DNA of 8,027 nucleotides from contig JBPOHE010000146.1 in assembly GCA_052035915.1 (NCBI GenBank), forward strand, positions 1-8,027. Reading direction: 5' to 3'. The DNA is from JBPOHE01 sp052035915 (lineage in GTDB: Bacteria > Pseudomonadota > Gammaproteobacteria > Chromatiales > Chromatiaceae). Shown in pieces: positions 1 through 5,884 of this stretch. How positions within the stretch are numbered: position 1 is the first letter of the stretch; every line of letters begins with the position of its first letter. Below the pieces are notes generated by a model that was given only the letters and a program-made list of their open reading frames with translations, ran no database searches and was not told the DNA's origin. A program made the translations under genes and the position numbers.

Positions 1-521
1 TAGTGCACCTGGGTCAATGGCGGGGCCTGTGGATTCTGGCGCGAGCGGTCAGTCACCCTCACCCCTAGCCCCTCTCCCGCAGGGCGAGGGGGATTGTGTA
101 GGGTCCGCTGTGCGGACCATTCGGAGCTTGGGTCTGGGATGGTCCGCCTAGCGGACCCTACAGGGTTATCCCCAGCCGGGGTGTCGCTCTGCGGGACGGT
201 CTGGTTGGCGCCGACGAACTCCACCTTGAGGGCATGAGTGGCCCCGGCGGTCAGGAGGTGATCCGGGGCGAATCGCAGCACATGCCCGCCCGAGGTAAAG
301 GTGAGGCGTTCGGGGGACTCTGGTAGGGTCCGCTGTGCGGACCTGTTGCTGCCCGGATCTGGGATGGTCCGCGTAGCGGACCCTAGGCCTACGCCATCTA
401 CGCTCTCTGGCCAATCGAGCGGGAGGAATCCCGAGGGCGTCTCGACCCGGGCCTGGCCGAGACCGGCCACTCCCAACACCAGCGCCACACCGAGACCAAA
501 CATCATCTTGAATCCGCGCAT
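1..521 (-). CDS. Secreted protein, N-terminal part (SBBP/DUF7948-like), runs off left edge
   Basis: An uninterrupted minus-strand frame runs from ATG at 521 to base 3 (173 codons). The next codon reads TA? and is cut by the window edge. The start is well supported: GGAAAGGAG lies six bases upstream (528-536). Residues 1-24 look like a Sec signal peptide: R2 and K5, then a hydrophobic stretch, then a likely cut after GLGQA. Residues 68-119 (for example FTSGGHVLRF and HALKVEFVGAN) resemble the N-terminal domain found ahead of SBBP beta-propeller repeats in large secreted proteins. That match is from memory and moderately secure; the propeller repeats would lie outside the window. The frame carries two copies of a 62-bp palindromic element (residues 46-66 and 121-141) and a GC-rich palindrome (residues 144-157), none adding a stop. 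The protein may be exported with low-complexity inserts, or the gene may be decaying. Function unknown. Confidence 0.68.
   Translation of the reverse strand, partial: MRGFKMMFGLGVALVLGVAGLGQARVETPSGFLPLDWPESVDGVGLGSATRTIPDPGSNRSAQRTLPESPERLTFTSGGHVLRFAPDHLLTAGATHALKVEFVGANQTVPQSDTPAGDNPVGSARRTIPDPSSEWSAQRTLHNPPRPAGEGLGVRVTDRSRQNPQAPPLTQVH
51..92. repeat. GC-rich imperfect palindrome of a dispersed-repeat type
   Basis: CCCCTC-T-CCC at 69-78 pairs with GGG-C-GAGGGG at 82-91 around a GCA loop: nine pairs with one mismatch. The CACCCTCACCCCTAGCC stretch beside it belongs to the same kind of repeat. Sequences like CCCTCTCCC...GGGAGAGGG are a familiar dispersed intergenic repeat in proteobacterial genomes (recalled, not searched). 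Here it lies 6 bp from palindromic copy A and is read through in the secreted-protein frame as PPRPAGEGLGVRV. The outer limits are uncertain, since only one copy is in the window. Confidence 0.6.
99..160. repeat. 62-bp palindromic element, copy A
   Basis: This is the second copy of the element, in the same orientation and exactly 225 bp from copy B, so both are read in the same codon phase. It has the same TAGGGTCCGCT/AGCGGACCCTA ends and the same two GGTCCGC-NNN-GCGGACC hairpins (102-118 and 141-157). In the minus-strand gene it is translated as GSARRTIPDP followed, after four variable residues, by SAQRTL. Copy B gives GSATRTIPDP and SAQRTL. Confidence 0.9.
324..385. repeat. 62-bp palindromic element, copy B
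   Basis: This copy starts TAGGGTCCGCT and ends with the exact inverse AGCGGACCCTA, an 11-bp terminal inverted repeat. Each half holds a 17-bp hairpin of the form GGTCCGC-NNN-GCGGACC, at about 327-343 and 366-382, so the unit is a pair of hairpins around a variable middle. It has the same length as the copy at 99-160. The first 20 bases match exactly, as do 26 of the last 27. The middle 15 bases differ at about half the positions. It resembles REP-like or MITE-like intergenic repeats, but here it sits inside a coding frame. Confidence 0.9.
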
Positions 522-745
522 GAGGGGCTCCTTTCCAGTTCCTTGCTCTTACGACAGTGAGGGGAGATAAACCGTTGAAGGTGTGGGATTTTATGAGACC
601 CCCTGGGCAAAATCCAGACACCACCAATAGGTGGTAAGGGGCTATCCGTTCGCGGCTTGATCCCCGACATTGCCATGGCGCGGAGAAATGCCGCAGAGTG
701 ATAGAGAAGTAGGGCTCCCTTCAGCGATGGGACAGCCCTCGGCAG

Positions 746-781
746 CATGATTTACTTATTGATATTCATATATTGGCCATG
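746..781 (+). promoter_or_regulatory. AT-rich promoter candidate for the AMMECR1 gene
   Basis: A short AT-rich stretch (751-774) stands out in GC-rich surroundings just before the start at 790. TATATT (769-774) is a plausible -10 box and would start transcription near 781, leaving a leader of only about nine bases. No convincing -35 lies 17 bp upstream. Just before it, AGGGCT (711-716) and AGCCCT (734-739) can form a hairpin with inner CCC/GGG pairs. This is a weak call. Confidence 0.3.
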
Positions 782-789
782 CGTAACTT

Positions 790-1371
790 ATGAATGCCCC
801 ATCTCCCCCGCCAACGCTCCTGAGCCCCGAATACCGCAGCCAACTCCTTCTGGTCGCCAGAGAGTCGATCGAGCATGGGCTCCAGCTTGACCGCCCCTTG
901 CGGGTGAATTCCGAGGCCTATCCAGCCGCCCTCCAGGCGCCACGGGCCAGTTTTGTCACCTTGCAGCGCCATAAGGAGCTGCGCGGGTGCATCGGACATC
1001 TCGAAGCCTGCCTGCCTCTGGTGGCGGATGTGGCCGAGAACGCCTTTGCCGCGGCCTTCCGGGATCCACGGTTTCCGCCCCTGACCAGCCGCGAGCTTCA
1101 GGATCTCGAAATCCACATCTCCGTACTGACCCCGGCGGTGCCCATGTCCTTTAGCTCCCAGGCCGATCTGCTGCGCCAACTGCGACCGGGCATTGATGGT
1201 CTGATCCTGGAGGAAGGGGTTCACCGGGGCACCTTTCTGCCCTCGGTATGGGAATCCCTGCCAGAGCCGGGGCAATTCCTCGCTCATCTGAAGCGGAAGG
1301 CTGGACTGAGTCCGACCCACTGGTCCTCCAGCCTCAAGGTCAAACGCTACACGACCGAATCATTTCCCTAG
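790..1371 (+). CDS. amrA: AmmeMemoRadiSam system protein A (AMMECR1 domain)
   Basis: A 193-residue single-domain AMMECR1 protein, probably cytosolic. Family hallmarks in order: FVTL (55-58), the signature LRGCIGHL (64-71), DPRFPPL (92-98), the HISVLTP strand (109-115), DGLILEEG (136-143), GTFLPSVWE (147-155) and the C-terminal FLAHLKRKAGL (163-173). The family's biochemical role is unresolved. In bacteria it often occurs with a MEMO1-like protein and a radical-SAM protein (AmmeMemoRadiSam), but neither is in the window. A stop at 784-786 in the same frame makes ATG 790 the first possible start. No Shine-Dalgarno is visible, so initiation may be leaderless or coupled to a four-codon frame (ATG 779) whose TGA overlaps this ATG. 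It converges on radA, sharing bases 1368-1371. Family is near certain; function is open. Confidence 0.93.
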   Translation: MNAPSPPPTLLSPEYRSQLLLVARESIEHGLQLDRPLRVNSEAYPAALQAPRASFVTLQRHKELRGCIGHLEACLPLVADVAENAFAAAFRDPRFPPLTSRELQDLEIHISVLTPAVPMSFSSQADLLRQLRPGIDGLILEEGVHRGTFLPSVWESLPEPGQFLAHLKRKAGLSPTHWSSSLKVKRYTTESFP

Positions 1372-2726
1372 ACCAGCTCCAGGGCCTCCCGCAGACGGGA
1401 GACGGCCACCACCTCGACGCCGGCGGGCGGATGTTTGGGGGCGTTGGCGCGAGGCAGGACCACCCGGTTGAACCCCTGCTTGACCGCCTCCTGTAACCGA
1501 TCCAAGCCGTTGGGCACGGGTCGCACCTCGCCCGCCAGGCCGATCTCGCCGAAGGCCGCCAAGCGCGATGAAATGGGCCGGTCCCGCAGACTGGAGAGGA
1601 TGGCGAGCAACACCGGCAGATCGGCGACGGTCTCGGTGATGCGCACCCCACCCACCACATTGACATAGACATCCTGGTCGTACATGGCGATGCCGCCGTG
1701 GCGGTGGAGTACCGCCAGCAGCATCCCCAGGCGGTTTTGTTCCAACCCCAGGGCCAGGCGTCTGGGATTGGCGAGGGAACTGGTGTCCACCAGGGCCTGT
1801 ACCTCCACCAACAGCGGGCGACTGCCCTCCCGGGTCACCAGGATAACGCTACCGGAAACCGGCTCGGCATGGCGGGACAGAAAGATGGCCGAAGGATTGT
1901 TCACCTCTCTGAGCCCCTTGTCCGTCATGGCGAACACGCCCAACTCGTTGACCGCGCCAAAGCGGTTCTTGAAGGAGCGCACCATCCGCAACTGGCTTCC
2001 GCTTTCGCCTTCGAAATAGAGCACCGTGTCCACCATGTGCTCCAGCACCCGGGGACCGGCGAGCGCCCCCTCCTTGGTCACATGGCCGACCAGAAACAGC
2101 CTGGTTCCCGTTCGCTTGGCATATTGCACCAACTGGGCGGCGGACTCCCGCACCTGGGCGACGGAACCAGGAGCGGACTGCAAGTCTTCGGTATACATGG
2201 TCTGGATGGAATCGATGACGGCCACCTGGGGGGCCTCGGCCTGGGCAGCGGCCAGGACCCGTTCGATGCAGGTCTCGGTCAAGACCTTCATCCCCGTCTC
2301 CCCGATCCCCAGGCGCTGGGCACGCAGACCCAGTTGCTGGGGGGATTCCTCCCCGGTGACGTACAGGGTCGGCCAGTCTGGCGGCAGCCTGGCCATCATC
2401 TGTAGTAGGAGGGTGGATTTACCGATCCCGGGGTCGCCGCCGATGAGCACCACCGATCCCTTCACCAGTCCGCCGCCAAGGACCCGGTCCAGCTCGCTGA
2501 TACCAGTCGGCGTCTTGGTCTCGCTCTGTACCCGCACCTCGGCCAGGGGAATGGGTCGGGCCTCGCCCCCCTCCCCAGCAAAGCCGGCGAACCGTCCCGG
2601 GCGTGGGGCCTTGGCCTCCACCCGGGTCTCTTCCATGGAATTCCAGGCCCGACAGTCCGGACACTGACCGGCCCACTTGGGGAAAGTGGCGCCGCAAGCG
2701 TTGCAAGTGTAAAGGCTCTTAGCCAA
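1368..2726 (-). CDS. radA: DNA repair protein RadA
   Basis: A 452-residue homologue of bacterial RadA (Sms), close to the 460 residues of E. coli. RadA is a RecA-like ATPase that helps RecA during recombination by driving branch migration and processing recombination intermediates. Visible parts: a C4 zinc finger (C8, C11, C22, C25), Walker A GDPGIGKS (97-104), Walker B VAVIDS (168-173), the RadA-specific KNRFG motif (253-257), and a C-terminal Lon-protease-like domain from about residue 280 that lacks proteolytic function in this family. The start is TTG at 2726. It fits the family N-terminus (MAK...C..CG...PKW.GQCP.C) and overlaps the end of alr by 8 bp, so translation is probably coupled. 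The only upstream ribosome-binding match is a weak GGGAA. The stop lies in a CTAG shared with the convergent AMMECR1 gene, leaving no room for a terminator between them. Confidence 0.97.
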   Translation of the reverse strand: MAKSLYTCNACGATFPKWAGQCPDCRAWNSMEETRVEAKAPRPGRFAGFAGEGGEARPIPLAEVRVQSETKTPTGISELDRVLGGGLVKGSVVLIGGDPGIGKSTLLLQMMARLPPDWPTLYVTGEESPQQLGLRAQRLGIGETGMKVLTETCIERVLAAAQAEAPQVAVIDSIQTMYTEDLQSAPGSVAQVRESAAQLVQYAKRTGTRLFLVGHVTKEGALAGPRVLEHMVDTVLYFEGESGSQLRMVRSFKNRFGAVNELGVFAMTDKGLREVNNPSAIFLSRHAEPVSGSVILVTREGSRPLLVEVQALVDTSSLANPRRLALGLEQNRLGMLLAVLHRHGGIAMYDQDVYVNVVGGVRITETVADLPVLLAILSSLRDRPISSRLAAFGEIGLAGEVRPVPNGLDRLQEAVKQGFNRVVLPRANAPKHPPAGVEVVAVSRLREALELV

Positions 2727-3846
2727 GTTCCCGGCGGTGCCTGACGACCGCCCCTTGGTTCTCGTCCTGGGAAGCGAGGTATCGCCTCGGCACCCGGGCC
2801 GTGACCCCGCACAGGAGTTGATAACTGATGGTCCCGGCCCGTTCGGCGATCTCTTCCACCGGCAGGCCCCGGCCCCAAAGCACGGCGGGGTCGCCTACCC
2901 TCGCCTCTGGACAGGGGCTGAGATCCACGCTGATCATGTCCATCGACACCCGCCCGATCAGCGGCACCCGCTGCCCATTCACCAATACCGGCGTGCCTGA
3001 AGTGACCTGTCTGGGATAGCCGTCGCCATAACCGATGCCGATCACCCCCACGGGCATATCCCGGGGACAGCGATACAGGCCGCCGTAACCGACCCTTTCA
3101 CCGGCGGCGATCCGATTGACGGCGATCAGCCGCGCCTGGAGGGTCATGACCGGCTCCAGACCGCGTTGCGCGCCGGTCTCACCGGGAAAGGGCGAGGCAC
3201 CGTAAAGCATGATCCCCGGCCTTATCCACTCCCTCGGGCCGGCCATCCCGCTCAGGATGGCGGCCGAATTGGCGAGGCTCGCCGTCTCCCCGGGCCGCAA
3301 CAGGGCCTGGAAACGCTGCCATTGTACCTGGGTATGGGGATGGCCCGGCTCGTCGGCACAGGCGAGGTGGGTCAGCCAACCCGGCCTTCCGACCAGCGCC
3401 ACAGCAGTAACCAGGCGCCCCAGTACCTCCCTTCCCCGTTCGGGAGAGAAACCCAGGCGATGCATGCCGGTATCGATCTTGATCCAGATCCCCAGGGGGG
3501 ACGACACCTGGGTGCGCTCCAGTAATTTGATTTGAAATTCATGATGGACGACCAGTTGCAGATTCTGTCGGCCCGCCAGTTGCAGCTCCTCCCCGGTGAA
3601 GGCCCCTTCGAGCACCAGCAGCGGCAGACCTATACCCGCCTCCCGCAGCCTCACGGCCTCCTCCACCCGGGCCACCGCCAGACCATCCGCCTCCCCGAGG
3701 GCGGCGGCCGCCGCCGTCATGCCATGACCATAGGCATCCGCCTTGACCACCGCCCAGACCGAGGCCCCGGCGCTTGCCCGTCTGGCAATCCCGAGATTGC
3801 GGCGCAAGGCGGTATGGTCGATGAGTGCCTCGGGCCCGAACTCCAT
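2719..3846 (-). CDS. alr: Alanine racemase, PLP-dependent
   Basis: A 375-residue alanine racemase that interconverts L- and D-alanine, supplying D-alanine for peptidoglycan. Visible signatures: the PLP-binding AVVKADAYGHG with Schiff-base lysine K35, KIDTGMHRLGF (123-133), SLANSAA (190-196), the IRPGIMLYG segment with R209 (equivalent to the PLP-pyridine arginine), the second catalytic base Y254 in RVGYGGLY, and IGRVSMDM (297-304). The N-terminal TIM barrel and C-terminal beta domain are complete. About 19 residues follow RVPRRY, where the family normally ends. This polar tail is encoded by the stretch leading into radA and may have no enzymatic role. ATG 3846 overlaps the dnaB stop by one base (TGATG) and has no strong Shine-Dalgarno, which suggests re-initiation by ribosomes finishing dnaB. 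The biosynthetic isozyme (alr) is more likely than a catabolic one given the housekeeping context. Confidence 0.96.
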   Translation of the reverse strand: MEFGPEALIDHTALRRNLGIARRASAGASVWAVVKADAYGHGMTAAAAALGEADGLAVARVEEAVRLREAGIGLPLLVLEGAFTGEELQLAGRQNLQLVVHHEFQIKLLERTQVSSPLGIWIKIDTGMHRLGFSPERGREVLGRLVTAVALVGRPGWLTHLACADEPGHPHTQVQWQRFQALLRPGETASLANSAAILSGMAGPREWIRPGIMLYGASPFPGETGAQRGLEPVMTLQARLIAVNRIAAGERVGYGGLYRCPRDMPVGVIGIGYGDGYPRQVTSGTPVLVNGQRVPLIGRVSMDMISVDLSPCPEARVGDPAVLWGRGLPVEEIAERAGTISYQLLCGVTARVPRRYLASQDENQGAVVRHRRELG

Positions 3847-5246
3847 CAGTAGTGTTCACTCATGTAGACGTCGTTGACGTAATTCTCGAACTTGGTGTAC
3901 TGCCCAAGGAAGGTCAGTTTGAGGGTGCCGATGGGACCATTGCGCTGCTTACCGATGATAATCTCGGCGCTGCCCTTGTCCGGACTGTCCTCGTGATAGA
4001 CCTCGTCGCGATAAATGAACACCACCAGATCCGCATCCTGCTCGATACTGCCGGATTCCCGCAGATCCGACATCACCGGACGCTTATTTGGCCGCTGTTC
4101 AAGGTTACGATTGAGCTGGGAGAGGGCGATCACCGGCACCTCCAGCTCCTTGGCCAGGGATTTGAGACCCCGGGAGATGGCGGAGATCTCCGCCACCCGG
4201 TTTTCTCCCGCCCCGGGAGCCTGCATTAACTGTAAATAGTCGATCACGATCAGGGCCAGCGCGCCGTGCTCGCGCTTCAGGCGGCGGGCCCTGGCCCGTA
4301 CCTCGGTCGGCGTCAGATCGGGGGAATCGTCGATAAAGAGCCTGGCCTCCGCCAGGATACTGACCGAGGAGGTCAACCGAGGCCATTCGTCGTCCTCCAA
4401 CTTGCCGGTACGGACCCGATGCTGGTCGATGCGTCCCAGGGAGGACATCATGCGCATGGCCAGTTGCTCGCCGGGCATCTCCATGCTGAACACCGCCACC
4501 GGCAAACCGCTACGAATGGCGACATTCTCGGCGATGTTCATGGCAAAGCTGGTTTTTCCCATGGAGGGACGGCCGGCGATGATGATCAGATCCGATTTCT
4601 GCAACCCCGAGGTCATCTCGTCGAAATCGGCAAAACCGGTACTCAGGCCGGTGATGGGCTCATCCTTCTGGAACAGGGTCTCGATACGGTCCACCGCCCG
4701 GGTCAGCAGGGCCTTGATCGGCACGAAACCGCTCCCTCCCCGGGTACGCTGCTCGGCGATCTGGAATACCCTCGACTCCGCTTCGTCCAACAGGGCAATG
4801 GAATCCCGTCCACCGGGGTTGAAGGCACTGTCAGCGATATCCGTACCCACGGCGATCAACTGCCTGAGTACCGAATACTCCCGTACTATGTCGGCATAGG
4901 CGCGGATGTTGGCCGCCGAAGGGGTCTCCCGGGCCAAGGCGGCCAGATAGATCAGCCCCCCGGCCTCCTGGAGTTGTCCCTGGCGTTCCAGGTCCTCGGA
5001 CAGGGTCACCACATCGAAGGGTTGCAGTGTGTCGGCGAGCCTGGCTACGGCGCGAAAGATAAGACGGTGTTCCTTGCGGTAGAAATCGGTCTCGGTGACC
5101 CGGTCGGCGATCAGATCCCAGGCCCGGTTGTCGAGCATCAAACCGCCCAGCACCGACTGCTCGGCCTGGCTCGAATGAGGCGGCACCCGGAAACCCGGCT
5201 CATCCAGGGTCACACCTGGGGCTGTGGCGGCATGCAAAGGATTCAT
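3846..5246 (-). CDS. dnaB: Replicative DNA helicase DnaB
   Basis: A 466-residue DnaB, matching the usual length of about 460-470, so there is no intein. DnaB is the hexameric 5'-3' helicase at the replication fork. The N-terminal domain (about 20-125) opens with VPPHSSQAEQSVLGGLML, typical of the family. A linker helix region precedes the RecA-like motor from about residue 200: Walker A GRPSMGKTS (225-233), FSMEMPGEQL (253-262), Walker B LIVIDYLQL (332-340), ALSQLNRNLEQR (374-385), SDLRESGSIEQDAD (393-406), and KQRNGPIG (433-440) carrying the probable arginine finger R435. ATG 5246 has no clear Shine-Dalgarno. It overlaps, as ATGA, the stop of a 12-codon upstream frame. The stop overlaps alr by one base. 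The 148-bp gap from rplI holds hairpins and a possible separate promoter. Confidence 0.98.
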   Translation of the reverse strand: MNPLHAATAPGVTLDEPGFRVPPHSSQAEQSVLGGLMLDNRAWDLIADRVTETDFYRKEHRLIFRAVARLADTLQPFDVVTLSEDLERQGQLQEAGGLIYLAALARETPSAANIRAYADIVREYSVLRQLIAVGTDIADSAFNPGGRDSIALLDEAESRVFQIAEQRTRGGSGFVPIKALLTRAVDRIETLFQKDEPITGLSTGFADFDEMTSGLQKSDLIIIAGRPSMGKTSFAMNIAENVAIRSGLPVAVFSMEMPGEQLAMRMMSSLGRIDQHRVRTGKLEDDEWPRLTSSVSILAEARLFIDDSPDLTPTEVRARARRLKREHGALALIVIDYLQLMQAPGAGENRVAEISAISRGLKSLAKELEVPVIALSQLNRNLEQRPNKRPVMSDLRESGSIEQDADLVVFIYRDEVYHEDSPDKGSAEIIIGKQRNGPIGTLKLTFLGQYTKFENYVNDVYMSEHY

Positions 5247-5281
5247 GGCAAGCTGGTGGAGTTCGCTGAATTCGGACTCAT
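5243..5281 (-). other. Possible 12-codon upstream reading frame coupled to dnaB
   Basis: ATG at 5281 opens a frame of 12 sense codons (MSPNSANSTSLP) whose TGA (5245-5243) overlaps the dnaB ATG as ATGA. dnaB itself lacks a recognisable Shine-Dalgarno, so coupling is possible. The upstream frame's own ribosome site is also weak, and a frame this short arises easily by chance. Confidence 0.2.
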
Positions 5282-5307
5282 GGTCCCGTTCCGCCGCCCC
5301 TTGTCAA
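5279..5307 (-). promoter_or_regulatory. Candidate dnaB promoter with consensus -35
   Basis: On the minus strand a perfect TTGACA lies at 5307-5302 between rplI and dnaB. The region 17-19 bp downstream offers only poor -10 matches (ACCATG or CATGAG). A separate dnaB promoter would let helicase expression be set apart from the ribosomal-protein genes, but the weak -10 makes this tentative. Confidence 0.3.
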
Positions 5308-5332
5308 GGGCCAGAGAACCGGGAAAGGGAAA

Positions 5333-5374
5333 GAGGCATCGGCCTCCCGCCTCACCCCGGAACGGGGCGAGGCG
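5333..5374 (-). terminator. Tandem hairpins after rplI (attenuator-like)
   Basis: Reading the minus strand away from rplI, the first hairpin (5374-5348) has a 12-bp stem, CGCCTCGCCCCG against CGGGGTGAGGCG with one G-U pair, and a TTC loop. The second (5346-5333) is GAGGC-CGAT-GCCTC, followed directly by TTTCCCTTTCCC. The pyrimidine tract is broken by C runs, so termination would be partial at best. The site fits attenuation between the ribosomal genes and dnaB. Confidence 0.4.
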
Positions 5375-5394
5375 ATGGGATACCGAAGAAGAAA

Positions 5395-5841
5395 CTAGGC
5401 GGGAAGGATTTCGAGCTTGAGCCTGGCCTTGACATCCGAGTGGAGATGCACCTCCACTTCGAATTGACCGGCCGTACGGAGTGACCCCGAGCGGAGACGG
5501 ATCTCCTGTTTCTCGATAGGCACCCCGGCATTCATGGCCGCCTGGGCGATATCGCTGTTGCCCACGGAACCGAACAACCGCCCCTGATCGCCGGTCCTGC
5601 GAACAATACGAATCAGCAGTTGCTCGATCTTTTCCTTGCGTTCCTGGGCCTTACTCAAGGCCTCGGCCATCTGCTTCTCCAGCTCGGCCCGGCGTGCCTC
5701 GAAAGCGGCGATATTCGCCGCCGTGGCGGCCACCGCCTGACCACTGGGGATCAGATAATTGCGGCCATACCCCCCTTTGACCTTGACGTGATCGCCCAGG
5801 CCACCAAGATTTTCGACTTTCTGCAGCAGAATGATATCCAT
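5395..5841 (-). CDS. rplI: 50S ribosomal protein L9
   Basis: A 148-residue L9 (E. coli has 149), a component of the large subunit near the base of the L1 stalk that helps keep the reading frame. The N-terminal domain carries the signature MDIILLQKVENLGGLG (1-16) and KGGYGRNYLIPSGQA (22-36). A long, charged connecting helix spans about 41-77, and a C-terminal RNA-binding domain follows (RLFGSVGNSDIA, 88-99). ATG 5841 was chosen over a longer frame reaching 5910 because it gives the exact family N-terminus and has AGGGG about eight bases upstream. It lies 43 bp after the DUF2232 gene. Confidence 0.98.
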   Translation of the reverse strand: MDIILLQKVENLGGLGDHVKVKGGYGRNYLIPSGQAVAATAANIAAFEARRAELEKQMAEALSKAQERKEKIEQLLIRIVRRTGDQGRLFGSVGNSDIAQAAMNAGVPIEKQEIRLRSGSLRTAGQFEVEVHLHSDVKARLKLEILPA

Positions 5842-5884
5842 CGTTGAAACCCCTATAACAATCGAAACGTCCGCCAAAACACCA

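Noticed and set aside
166..627. Minus-strand frame of 153 codons over the left region
   Set aside because: It is in a different frame from the signal-peptide gene, has no ribosome site and gives proline/arginine-rich low-complexity protein; the frame starting at 521 explains the region better.
522..789. Search for a riboswitch (for example cyclic-di-GMP type) or structured RNA in the divergent intergenic region
   Set aside because: No consensus core was recognised; only short hairpins such as CCACC-AATA-GGTGG and AGGGCT/AGCCCT were found.
1698..2405. Plus-strand frame of 235 codons opposite radA
   Set aside because: Antisense shadow of radA with histidine/glutamine/glycine-rich nonsense composition.
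3846..5246. Possible intein in dnaB
   Set aside because: Length and Walker motifs are those of an uninterrupted DnaB.
4266..5420. Plus-strand frame of 384 codons opposite dnaB
   Set aside because: It is a shadow of dnaB: long antisense frames are common in GC-rich genes, and the translation resembles no protein family.
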